In this document: positions 1 to 8,382 of the stretch, one piece after another
Layout: each line of letters starts with the position of its first letter
Numbering within the stretch: the first letter of the stretch is position 1
Origin: Phymatolithon calcareum
Taxonomy: Eukaryota > Rhodophyta > Florideophyceae > Hapalidiales
Assembly (NCBI GenBank): GCA_977006965.1
Contig: OZ345364.1
Coordinates: 806,001 to 870,000 of the forward strand
DNA length: 64,000 bases
Reading direction: 5' to 3'
Program-made: the position numbers and the translations under genes
Notes under the pieces: model-generated
The model's input: only the letters and a program-made list of their open reading frames with translations
Told to the model about the DNA's origin: nothing
Databases searched by the model: none

Positions 1-80
1 TATCTCGCGCTGCCTGCGTCTACGACGATGACGTCGATGTTGCAGAGAATGTCTAAAGATATCAATCGGCATTCAAAGGA

Positions 81-1881
81 GAAGAAGAAGAAAGGTAGAC
101 TTTTATTTAAAAGTTACCAACGCATCTGCTGACGCTCGGGGAAACTTTCCTAAGGCCAAGGGGTTTTGGCTAGATTCTGTCCTGAAGGGGTTTTCTTTTC
201 TTGTTGGTGTAACACGACTCAGTGGACTACAAAAACCCACCTCTGGTCTCCTTTGGGACCTCGAGGGGGAAAGTTAATCCCCTGTCCTGTGATACGCTGT
301 AATTTCAAGTTGCGGGTAGTCCTTACTTGTCCAGAGCCTGAAACATGGTTAGGAGCTCGTCGAGTGCTCGCTTAGTCCAGGCGCTGTCTTCTTTGGCGAG
401 TCTGTCCTTTGCGCGGCCATTTATCACGTCTTCGATGGCATCTTTTCCACATTGGCCGGTGAGTTCGATAAGGGTAGAGGTGCTCATTGGAGGGAGCATT
501 CCAAATGACCAGTTGATGGCAATTGTTCTATGTCTCCTTGACTTGAAGAGAAGGTGCGGCGGTAACGACACTTTCACGTGCGGTATAGGTCGTTTTTTCG
601 ACTTTTTCGCATTCTCTGCGGCCTCCAGTATCTTGTTTCTTTGGTATTTCTTGATGTTTGTCGTAGCTATCGTTTCGTTTGCTGCTTCGCACAGGAAACC
701 ATTCACTTTCGCATGGACAATATCTCTCTCCGCTTCTTGACGTTCCTTGTTCGCGATCTCTGTTGTTGGGCCAGATATCAGCGCATCGCGTCTTCTTATC
801 AATCTCTGCACAAATCGTCTTGCAAGGACGTCTCTTCTTACCTTGGGTTGGAGTATTCGGCACATGGCCCTGCACCTGTCCAAGCTTCTTTTTCCTGATT
901 TCCATAGGATTTGCCCGAAAAACATTGATTCAACCTTCCTGACTTCCGAGGCCACCTTCGCGGTCCAAGGTGAGAGGTGAAGAGCATATTCCCATCTTGA
1001 CTGCATGAGCGATTTGTACAGTCTAATCGCCCTCGCGGGATGGACACCATTAGTAAACACGCCCAGCCGTCGGATATACCCAAGCACATTTTTGGATTTC
1101 TTGATCCTGTCTGTCAGTTTGGTGTCTGAGACTCCCTGTTCCGTTAGTGTTACCCCGAGGTATTTTACCTCCCGGAGAGTCTTTAGCCGCCGCCCTGAGA
1201 GCCGGAAGCTGTGACCTGCCGTATCCTTGGTCCAAAGGATTACGCTTTTCTTGGTGTTCCACAGCATACCGTTTCTCTGTGCCCACTTCGAGGCTAAATT
1301 AAGGATAATTTGGAGGCCTTCCACTGATTTTGCGGACAATTTCACGTCGTCTGCGAACATTTTGCAGGGCTCGTTTGTGATATTCTTCGGAATGGAGTCT
1401 AGCGCAACGGCAAACGTGTCCATGAAGATATTATACAGGCACGGACTGAGAGGGGACCCCTAAGGAACGCCTCTGTCAATGGTGTACCACACGGAATCCT
1501 AGTCGTCTCTCGTCTGTATGAATGAGGGATCCAGAAATGGAATAACCATTTCGGCGATCTCTGGTTCCAGCACCTTCCTTATTCTCTCTGCAAGCTTATT
1601 CCTTGGTACGGAGTCGTAGGCAGCATTAAGATCTAAGACTGCCACGCAGCTGTGGCCTGATTGTCGGAGGGCTTCAGCATGGAGAAGCGCCAGCTCAGTG
1701 CCCTTTCGTTTCTGGAACCCCAGCTGTGATATATGGAACTTGTATTTCCTTCTGATCATCTTGTCTAGTGCCATTTCGATTATCTTCCTCATGCATTCAG
1801 AGGAGAAGCCATGACTGGACATGGGTAGCATATTTTGGAAGATCTTGTTGTAGTGTCCGGTACCCCTTTTTAGAGAAAATT
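81..1881 (-). mobile_element. LINE family A, copy A1 (5'-truncated, interrupted by B1)
   Basis: This is a minus-strand non-LTR retrotransposon. Its 3' end is the GAA-repeat (TTC on the element strand) near 81-95, followed by a 3' UTR at about 95-322 that recurs at least ten times in the window, and then reverse-transcriptase coding sequence up to about 1831. The tail is a short TTC repeat rather than poly(A), preceded by AAATAAAA and a conserved block containing GTTGGTAAC. Family B element B1 sits immediately upstream at 1896. The 5' limit of A1 beyond that insertion is not clear. No upstream endonuclease is visible, so the copy is 5'-truncated. Confidence 0.85.
323..1831 (-). pseudogene. LINE family A reverse transcriptase, broken
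   Basis: This is the C-terminal two thirds of a LINE ORF2. Visible RT motifs are LDLNAAYDSV (motif A), GVP-stop-GSPLSP (motif B) and FADDVKL (motif C), followed by the thumb and a C-terminal region containing PWTAKVASEVRK. Two in-frame TAG codons interrupt it: one at 1499-1501 where copy A4 has Glu (RDDED), and one at 1460-1462 where the Gln of the GVPQGSP motif is expected. Each is a single-base nonsense change. The region upstream of the methionine near 1831 aligns poorly with A4, so it is degraded there. The protein would reverse-transcribe its own RNA at the target site (inferred from the family); this copy cannot. Confidence 0.9.
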
Positions 1882-1895
1882 GGGAACTATTGACT
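1882..1895. repeat. Left target site duplication of B1
   Basis: GGGAACTATTGACT at 1882-1895 recurs exactly at 3811-3824, directly bracketing the family B LINE. A 14-bp direct repeat fits target-primed reverse transcription. It fixes the element ends to the base. Confidence 0.9.
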
Positions 1896-3810
1896 TTTTT
1901 TATTGCAATTTTTTTAAAGCCCCGCAGTCATACGAATATACGGGCAGGGCTTCCTCAGGTGCTGCCCTCACTAGGGCGGCTCTACTCTTATGTCTGGCAT
2001 TCTATCTGGGACCTTAGCATGTGTTCGGTTGTTTTGATTGCTCTTCGTAACAGTTTCGAGGCGTCGCTTCTTCTTTCAGTACAGGTCTTCTTCATGCTGC
2101 ATACTCTCGATGATGCTTTTGCTGAAGAGCAAAAGGTCATCTAATGCCTTCTCAGTTGCCGCTCTGTCGTCTTCCTTGAGTTCATAGACTGACAAGTTGC
2201 GATCCAGGGTCTCCATGTGCTGTCTGACTTTGTTTCCGAATCTATCTGCCATCAGCGTGGTAGACACTTGGGGAAATCTTCCAAAGGCGTACTGAACCGC
2301 CAGTTGCCTGTGTTTCAGTTGTGGAAATTTGAGTATTGCAGGGAGTTCTCTTGTCTTGCCGTACGGAATTTTCCTCTTTCCCTTCGATTCAAGGCTCTCT
2401 CTTTCCTTTGTCAGGAATGCTGATCGGAGTTCTTCTGCAGATTGGTTCGCTAATATGTGCTTCAACGCTTTATCAAACGGTTCTCTGGTTTCCATCGATG
2501 TGATGTCCTTACTTGTGGCTTGAAGCTCTTCTGAATTTCTTCTCTCTGGTGGTTGCATCAGAAACTTTTCTTTCTTCGCCATTGTCCTTCTCAGCATCTT
2601 GAAAGCTAGTATTTCCCGTCGATGGGAAGCAGCTTGGATTCGGCATATTAGGCGAAGTCTATCCGTCTTTCCTCGTGCCAGTGGCCCGAAGACTTGTCTG
2701 AAAAACGTTTGTTCAACTTCCTTGACCGCGCTCTGGACATTTTCTGTCCACGGTGTTAAGTGCATAGCGTACTCCCATCGTGGCTGGATTAATGCCTTGT
2801 ATACTTGGATGCATTTATGTATGCCAATTCCCTTCTTGAATACCCCTAGTGCACGGAGCTCGTACAGAGCGATCCTAGCCTTCTTGAGGCGTTGCAACAT
2901 CAGTGTATCTGTAACCCCCTCTGGTCCTAGGGATACTCCGAGGTAGGTGACTTCCGCGACATGTGCGAGGGCCTTATTAGCCAGCTGGAATGTCACGCCC
3001 GCTGTCTCATCCGATTCAAGTATCTCGCTTTTTCCTTGTTTCGTGTTCCATGTCATCCCTCGTTCTTGGGCCCATTGAGTGGCTTTGTCTAGCAATCCCT
3101 GCAGAGCGGAAGGTGATTTCGCTAGGAGAATTACGTCGTCTGCGAAGAAGATTGAAGGAACGTCGACCCAATCTCTGGGCACTTCTCCCATGCGTTCCGC
3201 AAACTCATCCATGAAGATGTTGTATAGACTTGGACTGAGAGGGGACCCCTGTGGTACTCCTCTGTCCACTAGAAACCAGTTCTTATCAGTATCTCCGATG
3301 GTTGACACCCAGGACGGTGTCAAGAATGCTTCCGTCATAGCGCATAGCTTGGGTGGCAGTACCTGTCTCATTCTGGCCACCAGATGTTTTCTTGGGACGG
3401 TGTCGTATGCTGCCTTCAGGTCCAATACTGCTACGCACCTTTTTTGGCCTTTCAATAGTTCCGTGGCTCTTAGAATTGCGAGTTCTGTACTTTTCCCTTT
3501 TTGGAACCCGAGTTGGAACCAGTGGTTGGAGTAAACCCCGCGGAGCATACTATCTATTGCCGTTTCAATAACTTTCCTAGCATGGCTGAGCAGGGATATT
3601 GGGCGATAATTTTCAGGTTCGTGGTGTGGTCCCTTCTTGTGAATAGGTACCAATAGGGCCTTCTGCCAGTACATTGGCATGTCTCCGCACCTCCCACAGG
3701 CTTCCCATAGGGCTGTAAGAACCTCCGCATTCAGAGGTACTTCTAGCTTCAGCATTTCAGATTTGATCTCGTCCACACCTGGGGCTTTTCCAGTTGGAGA
3801 CTTTCGAATG
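1896..3810 (-). mobile_element. LINE family B, copy B1 (5'-truncated, TSD-flanked)
   Basis: This is a 1915-bp minus-strand LINE inserted beside or inside A1. On the element strand the 3' end is an A-rich AATTGCAATAAAAA-type tail, read on the plus strand as a T-rich run from 1896. The 5' end is truncated inside the RT gene, just before the KAPG.DE motif. It is flanked by the perfect 14-bp TSD at 1882-1895 and 3811-3824. Its 3' UTR recurs as short copies at about 14.8, 16.3-16.7, 20.43-20.57 and 33.3-33.4 kb. The coding region has no stop or frameshift, so the insertion looks young. Confidence 0.92.
2076..3776 (-). CDS. LINE family B reverse transcriptase (partial, open)
   Basis: This 566-residue open frame begins inside the protein: the first codon is a GTG within KAPGVDEIK and the frame stays open to the truncated 5' end of the element. 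RT landmarks are NYRPISLL (residues 57-64), LDLKAAYDTV (118-127, motif A aspartates), GVPQGSPLSP (173-182) and FADDV (211-215, catalytic DD). A long C-terminal region follows, with RHRQLAVQYAFGRFP and a terminal DDLLLFSK segment. There is no endonuclease, because the copy is 5'-truncated. The fold is that of an APE-type LINE RT; I cannot assign a clade. It is the best preserved RT in the window, but it lacks its own start and 5' UTR, so it is probably not expressed as a working protein. Confidence 0.9.
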   Translation of the reverse strand: MDEIKSEMLKLEVPLNAEVLTALWEACGRCGDMPMYWQKALLVPIHKKGPHHEPENYRPISLLSHARKVIETAIDSMLRGVYSNHWFQLGFQKGKSTELAILRATELLKGQKRCVAVLDLKAAYDTVPRKHLVARMRQVLPPKLCAMTEAFLTPSWVSTIGDTDKNWFLVDRGVPQGSPLSPSLYNIFMDEFAERMGEVPRDWVDVPSIFFADDVILLAKSPSALQGLLDKATQWAQERGMTWNTKQGKSEILESDETAGVTFQLANKALAHVAEVTYLGVSLGPEGVTDTLMLQRLKKARIALYELRALGVFKKGIGIHKCIQVYKALIQPRWEYAMHLTPWTENVQSAVKEVEQTFFRQVFGPLARGKTDRLRLICRIQAASHRREILAFKMLRRTMAKKEKFLMQPPERRNSEELQATSKDITSMETREPFDKALKHILANQSAEELRSAFLTKERESLESKGKRKIPYGKTRELPAILKFPQLKHRQLAVQYAFGRFPQVSTTLMADRFGNKVRQHMETLDRNLSVYELKEDDRAATEKALDDLLLFSKSIIESMQHEEDLY

Positions 3811-3824
3811 GGGAACTATTGACT

Positions 3825-4420
3825 GCTCTGTGAAAGTCCTAGGGAGTTGGATTTCTTTCGTTATGATATGGATGGTCTTACGTAGTATGCCCGAAGGATG
3901 TGGAGCCAGGGAAGGAGATGCCCGCCTATTTGAAATGTGTTTTAATAGCATCCAATAGTTTTAGTACTCCGGCTCTAGACAAGTACTCACAAGTGGTCGA
4001 GAATCAGTGACGACTGATAAATAGGCGGAGAATGTGCGCAGCGTAGCACCTCGCCGATCTGACAAGAGATCGTGCGGGATATAAAGGGGATGAGCTGGAG
4101 GCGTTAGAGGGGGAGAGGGGTGAGCTCGCGTGGGGCGAGTTGAGCAACGTAAAAATTCCTTCTGGCTCTGCTACATTTGGTCTTTGTAGTTCTCTTTCTG
4201 GATTCAGGCCGAGGGGTACATCTAGCGTTTGCAGTGGCTTGCAGCTACAGCTACGGTGCTTGTTAGGCAAGCAAATTGCACTACTTACGCTTCAGTTGTG
4301 CCGGCGGTCAGTTTGCCGCGACATCACTCGCGTACTCCTGCAGGCTAGTTCATACGCTCCCTACATGTTTCGTCTTCCTATGAGGTTCCAAACTCTCTCC
4401 AAGATAACAGACAGTGTCTG
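3825..4420. other. No recognised gene
   Basis: This stretch lies between the B1 target site and a tRNA-like sequence. Short open frames exist on both strands but none has a recognisable domain. A weak relation of the first 100 bases to the interrupted A1 element is possible but not demonstrable. Confidence 0.5.
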
Positions 4421-4504
4421 AGACACACCCGGGATTCGAACCCGGGACCTTGTACGGACCACATCTATGACGCCCAAGACCTTATGCTACTAAGTTAGCC
4501 CAAG
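4421..4504 (-). other. tRNA-like sequence (pseudo-tRNA or SINE head)
   Basis: On the minus strand there is an exact RNA polymerase III B box, GGTTCGAATCC (4432-4442), inside a perfect T-arm-like CCCGGG...CCCGGG stem. About 40 bases upstream there is an imperfect A box (4486-4497, 10 of 12 consensus positions). I could not pair a 7-bp acceptor stem or a convincing anticodon stem, so a functional tRNA is unlikely. A tRNA pseudogene, a tRNA-derived SINE head, or an intron-containing tRNA are the alternatives. Confidence 0.5.
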
Positions 4505-5561
4505 TAGCTAGCGATTATATCTGCAAGAGAAGCAAGAAAATGGCTTTCAACAAGTTAGTGCTAGCGGATGTGCTTGGTGTCCCTTCCATCCTGAAATTCT
4601 CTGAAAAAGGATGTCTTGAAAGAAACGCGAAGAGAGCGGATGTTGTGGAAGAAAGAGTGCCTGAAGTTGGCGATTAAAGTCTTACAAGTTCCACGAAAAA
4701 GTCAGGCAGACTGCACAAATATCTCTAAACAAGCAGTAGTGGGTTATCGTCACATCTTATATCTCTAGGCACTTTTTTCGAGAAGAGCCGCTGTATGGAC
4801 AAAATCATATCTCTAAGTTCAATTTGGAAGCAGACCTGTGCGCGCTCCGATGCGCAAAAAGGTTAACAATAATGGACGAAGAGAACAAATTTGGATCATT
4901 CTTTTGGAGCAAAGGCTGCCAACCCAAAAATCACATGTTTCTCATTTTGATGCTATACGAAACAGTTTAGACAAAAAAGAGAGTTCATTTCCTTTCGCGT
5001 TCTCAGCGTTGTAGAATAATTCGAACGCCCACGTGCTGTTCAAGAATGTCGTCGCACTCCGGTTGGTCGGGTTGATCTGTAATGCAAGCTAGTTTTTCAA
5101 AACGAGAACAGGGCGTGGGGCGATGCCTGCACAGGCCACTTCTCTCCGTGTGGTCACCAGGAGAACTGAGCCGACCAAGGCCTGCTGGTGCTTATTCTGA
5201 CTAACGAGCTAGTTTCATTTTCATCTATGGGCGGGAGCTTAAACCGTTTCTTGGCTAGGACTGCAGCGCTGGCAGACTGTTTCATTCGTATCTACCGATA
5301 TGTTTCGGTTGTCTGTCAGCTTAGAGACGTTGAGTGTTTTCACTGATACTAGAGATAGAGAATAGTCTTGCGATTTGTGTGATACTTAGTCGTTAGGGGC
5401 TGAGCAGCGCAAGCCTGGTTGGCTTTCGGTTCTTTGTATGTGCGTGTGCTGTTTTTGCCCAAACCATCAGCAAACTTGACGACAACGGGGGCCGACTTCT
5501 CAAACGTTTGGTTCATTGACTTGGCTCAGATATGACCCGGCACAATGCGTGAGCGGTCTTT
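4505..5561. other. No recognised gene
   Basis: There is about 1 kb without a convincing ORF, repeat or RNA. Base composition is mixed and AT-leaning, and I see nothing to annotate. Confidence 0.5.
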
Positions 5562-5577
5562 GAGAAGCAAGTAGAAG

Positions 5578-6133
5578 AAGAAGAAAGTAGATTATTATTT
5601 AAAAGTTACCAACGCATATGCTGCCGGGGGGGATATATGTTGATTTATTTTAATAGCTCCCAAAGCCTCAATTTGAGTAACAGGGCAGCTTCTCGCCGTT
5701 TTCCATACTCATCTCTCACTATCCTTCTAATATCTCCTTAATCCGAATTTCTCTCCCTGTGAGGGCCCAAGTAAGTCTTTAGCATTCATATTCCGTTTCT
5801 TGGTCCATCTTCATAGACCCTAGTATACGGTGCAACACGATAAGCTGAACCACAGCACCAGTCCCAAAGTACTTCGCCAGAATGGATTTTCTCCACAAAG
5901 GAACTATGTTGAAAATGAAACGCATCTGTTGCCGCTTGGGGCAGCTTTTCGAGTGCCAAGAAGATTTGGCTTGATTCTGTCCTAGGAAGGATTTCGTAAT
6001 GGGTGTTGCACAGTTTAGTGGTCTACAAGAACCCACCTCTGTTCCCCTGAGGGGCCTCGAGGGGGAAAAAATTCCACGTTCCTGTGACACGCGGGGGTCA
6101 AATTTGCAGGGAATGTTTACTCTGCTTTTTGTG
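5578..6133 (-). mobile_element. LINE family A 3' UTR copy A3, interrupted by D3
   Basis: This is a 5'-truncated family A insertion consisting only of the GAA tail and 3' UTR. It is flanked by a perfect 16-bp TSD, GAGAAGCAAGTAGAAG, at 5562-5577 and 6134-6149. It is split at 5626-5918 by a D/E-type LINE tail. The two A halves are contiguous in the family consensus once the insert is removed. The order of events is therefore A first, then D. Confidence 0.9.
5626..5918 (-). mobile_element. LINE family D/E, copy D3 (5'-truncated)
   Basis: The sequence resembles the 3' ends at 26.2 and 27.66 kb, including the ATTTATT-type tail and AGCTCCCAAAGCCTCA on the plus strand. It covers only the end of ORF2 and the 3' UTR. 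It is flanked by an imperfect 15-bp duplication of host element A3: AACGCATATGCTGCC at 5611-5625 and AACGCATCTGTTGCC at 5919-5933 (13 of 15 identical). Confidence 0.85.
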
Positions 6134-6308
6134 GAGAAGCAAGTAGAAGGCGAATGATGATTTGCCGAGAATGCGTTAACTGGTTACCAATTCCCCACAT
6201 GAGGTAAAGCATTTCTTGTCGCGTCCTGTGCTGAAACGCACATAATAATTAGTGCTTATTTCCCTATTGGGCTAGCAAGCAGTGCTTCTTATATTTACCT
6301 AGAGGTCC

Positions 6309-6411
6309 TCGATGGCTTGCACCGCAGGAGCGCTGCGGTGCACCATGCTGATTAGTGTTCTTGTAAAAGCATAAAACGGCACCGGTGCGCTCCTGCGATG
6401 CAAGCCATCGA
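6309..6411. repeat. 103-bp inverted-repeat element (hairpin)
   Basis: The left arm 6309-6341 and right arm 6379-6411 are inverted repeats of 33 bp with few mismatches; both start TCGATGGCTTGCA when read inward. About 37 bases of loop lie between them. It could be a small MITE or a transcribed hairpin. I see no certain TSD. Confidence 0.7.
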
Positions 6412-7841
6412 AGTAGAGCTCTCGATCGGGATTTTCTGCCGCCTAACCAATTCTGATTGAACCGTTCTGTGTTCTAACTGGCTACAATTTTCAGACAAAC
6501 ATGGTCCAGTCAGATGGATAAATGTTAGACAGTCTGTCTTTCCGCATCGTTGAACATTCCTCGCTCACACCCTAGGCTCCTCTGTAGCAGTGCATACGAG
6601 ACTCCGGTAGCTTTCTTCCGCGTAAGAGAAACTGCATCGACGCTCAAAACTTCCCTGTGGTCCCCGTGCGCTGTGGTCAGCGTTCTGCACTGCTCAACCT
6701 GTTTGTACTTGACTTCGCCGCATCCGTTATCCACCGATTGTCGACCCTAGCGCTTGCATCCGCTTACGGCCTGCGCGAAGCTTCTACGAAGTATACCGAG
6801 TGATATCCGTGTTTATCATGGGGGAACTGCATTCGTTTGATGGCACGAAAGTAATCCCCAACTCCGACATTTTCGAGAATTCTCCATCCAGGACTTATTT
6901 CGACACTCTTACTGTCGAGGCTGCCGAAAACATCGTTCGTCACATGAGCGAGCGTCCTCGGCGCTCTCCTTGGTCGCGTTTCATACGGCGGCAAGATATC
7001 AATATGCTGTACAAGTTGGAAGAACCTCTTACGGCGGTTTGCAGATCGCGTTTTAAAACTTTGAATCTTTGCAATAACTTATCTAGTGATTTGAAATGCA
7101 ATGTTCTCTATTTGGTTAACGGTTTTGCCCATTTGACCTTGAGATCTATTCTCCCATCTGCGGGGATCTTCGATCACCAAAGTGTGTTTCTCGAGCTCGT
7201 ACAGATACGATTTCTCACGAACGATGTTAGCTGGCATGTTTCCGTCTGTCAATGCTGTTGATTTTGGCGCCTATTCATCCGAACGCCTGTTTCAGGTCAC
7301 TGTCGAAAATGTCGGTGCTGCTCTAGAGTCTCTCAGTATAGAAATCGTATATTCCGAAGAGGTTAACATGATTGCACAGTACTGTTATCGTCTGCAGGAA
7401 CTCAACGTGAATTCGGGATGTGATTTGAGTCCAATTTGGAAAAAATGTGGCAAAACTTTGGTCGAAGTAAAGTTCTGTATTGGGCCCGCCTTTATTGAGA
7501 GGAACATGGACTGTCTTCGTGAAAACTGCAGGGCCTTGAAAAGCATCTGCATTCTTGCGAAGCGAAACGACTTTCTTCCCTTGGAGAAACTGGCCGACTT
7601 GGCTACATCCTATGGTTCCCAACTTGAGCATTTGTATGTGCCCTCACGCATAACCGCGCATGAAGCAATTTGCAAACGTATTGCCGAAGGCTGTCTTTCA
7701 GTTGGGATTGAAATGGAAAATGAATGGTATTGTTCGGCGGGGATGAGACGCATAGGGCATCTTGTCAAGGGAGCAACTGTGCGTATGAACAAGAGCGCGA
7801 GAATTGATGACTTGCGCCTCTGCCGGCTGTCCTGTACCGGC

Positions 7842-7855
7842 ATATCGAAGTTCGA
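7842..7855. repeat. Target site duplication of LINE F
   Basis: ATATCGAAGTTCGA occurs at 7842-7855 and exactly at 11486-11499, directly after the poly(A) tail. This 14-bp duplication defines the LINE F insertion inside the LRR-like gene. Confidence 0.95.
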
Positions 7856-7884
7856 ACATCATCAGTCTCTGTCGCTCAGGGAAC

Positions 7885-8382
7885 ATGATTCACATGCCAC
7901 GGTTCAGCGCATTTGAGAACGCGCTGAGCACACGCAACACAGTAAACGCTCTCGAAGCCCAGAAAAGAAACATGGGGAAGGTACGGGGAAGAGCGGGGTA
8001 CTGTGCGGCAAAGGCAGACAATATTGTTGCGCGAGATTGGTACCAAGGAATGGCGAAAGCTGCCAACAGAAGATTCTTCGACCTTTGTGTGGAGACCGCA
8101 ATGACCGCAGAGAGGCGAAACCTGGTGTCACCAGATTTTCGTCCGGAACAGTGCAATGCGATAGGGAACACAGATACTACTGACAGAGAGACGGATGATG
8201 TCCCACTTCGCTTACAAACAGAAGTTAATCCAGGAAGAGCTGAAATCGCCATCCCAGAAGCGGCTGAATTAGCTGCGCAAGGGGCAGTAGAAGACTCGAA
8301 CCAAAATTCCGAAGTTCCAAATGATACGACATCAGACGCTCTTGCGGGTCCCCAAGAGACAACCACAAAGAATGCTATTTAA
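7885..8382 (+). CDS. LINE F ORF1 protein, no recognisable domain
   Basis: The ATG at 7885 starts a 165-residue ORF directly after the element's 5' end. The first half is basic (MPRFSAFENALSTRN, GKVRGRAG); the second half is acidic and rich in Ala, Glu, Asn and Thr. I see no CCHC zinc knuckle, RRM or leucine zipper, which are the usual ORF1 features of LINEs. It probably binds element RNA, by position only. Its stop codon overlaps the ORF2 start: ATG at 8372 and TAA at 8380-8382 share an 11-base stretch, suggesting termination-reinitiation. Alternatively it could be the N-terminus of a single frameshifted ORF. Confidence 0.7.
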   Translation: MIHMPRFSAFENALSTRNTVNALEAQKRNMGKVRGRAGYCAAKADNIVARDWYQGMAKAANRRFFDLCVETAMTAERRNLVSPDFRPEQCNAIGNTDTTDRETDDVPLRLQTEVNPGRAEIAIPEAAELAAQGAVEDSNQNSEVPNDTTSDALAGPQETTTKNAI

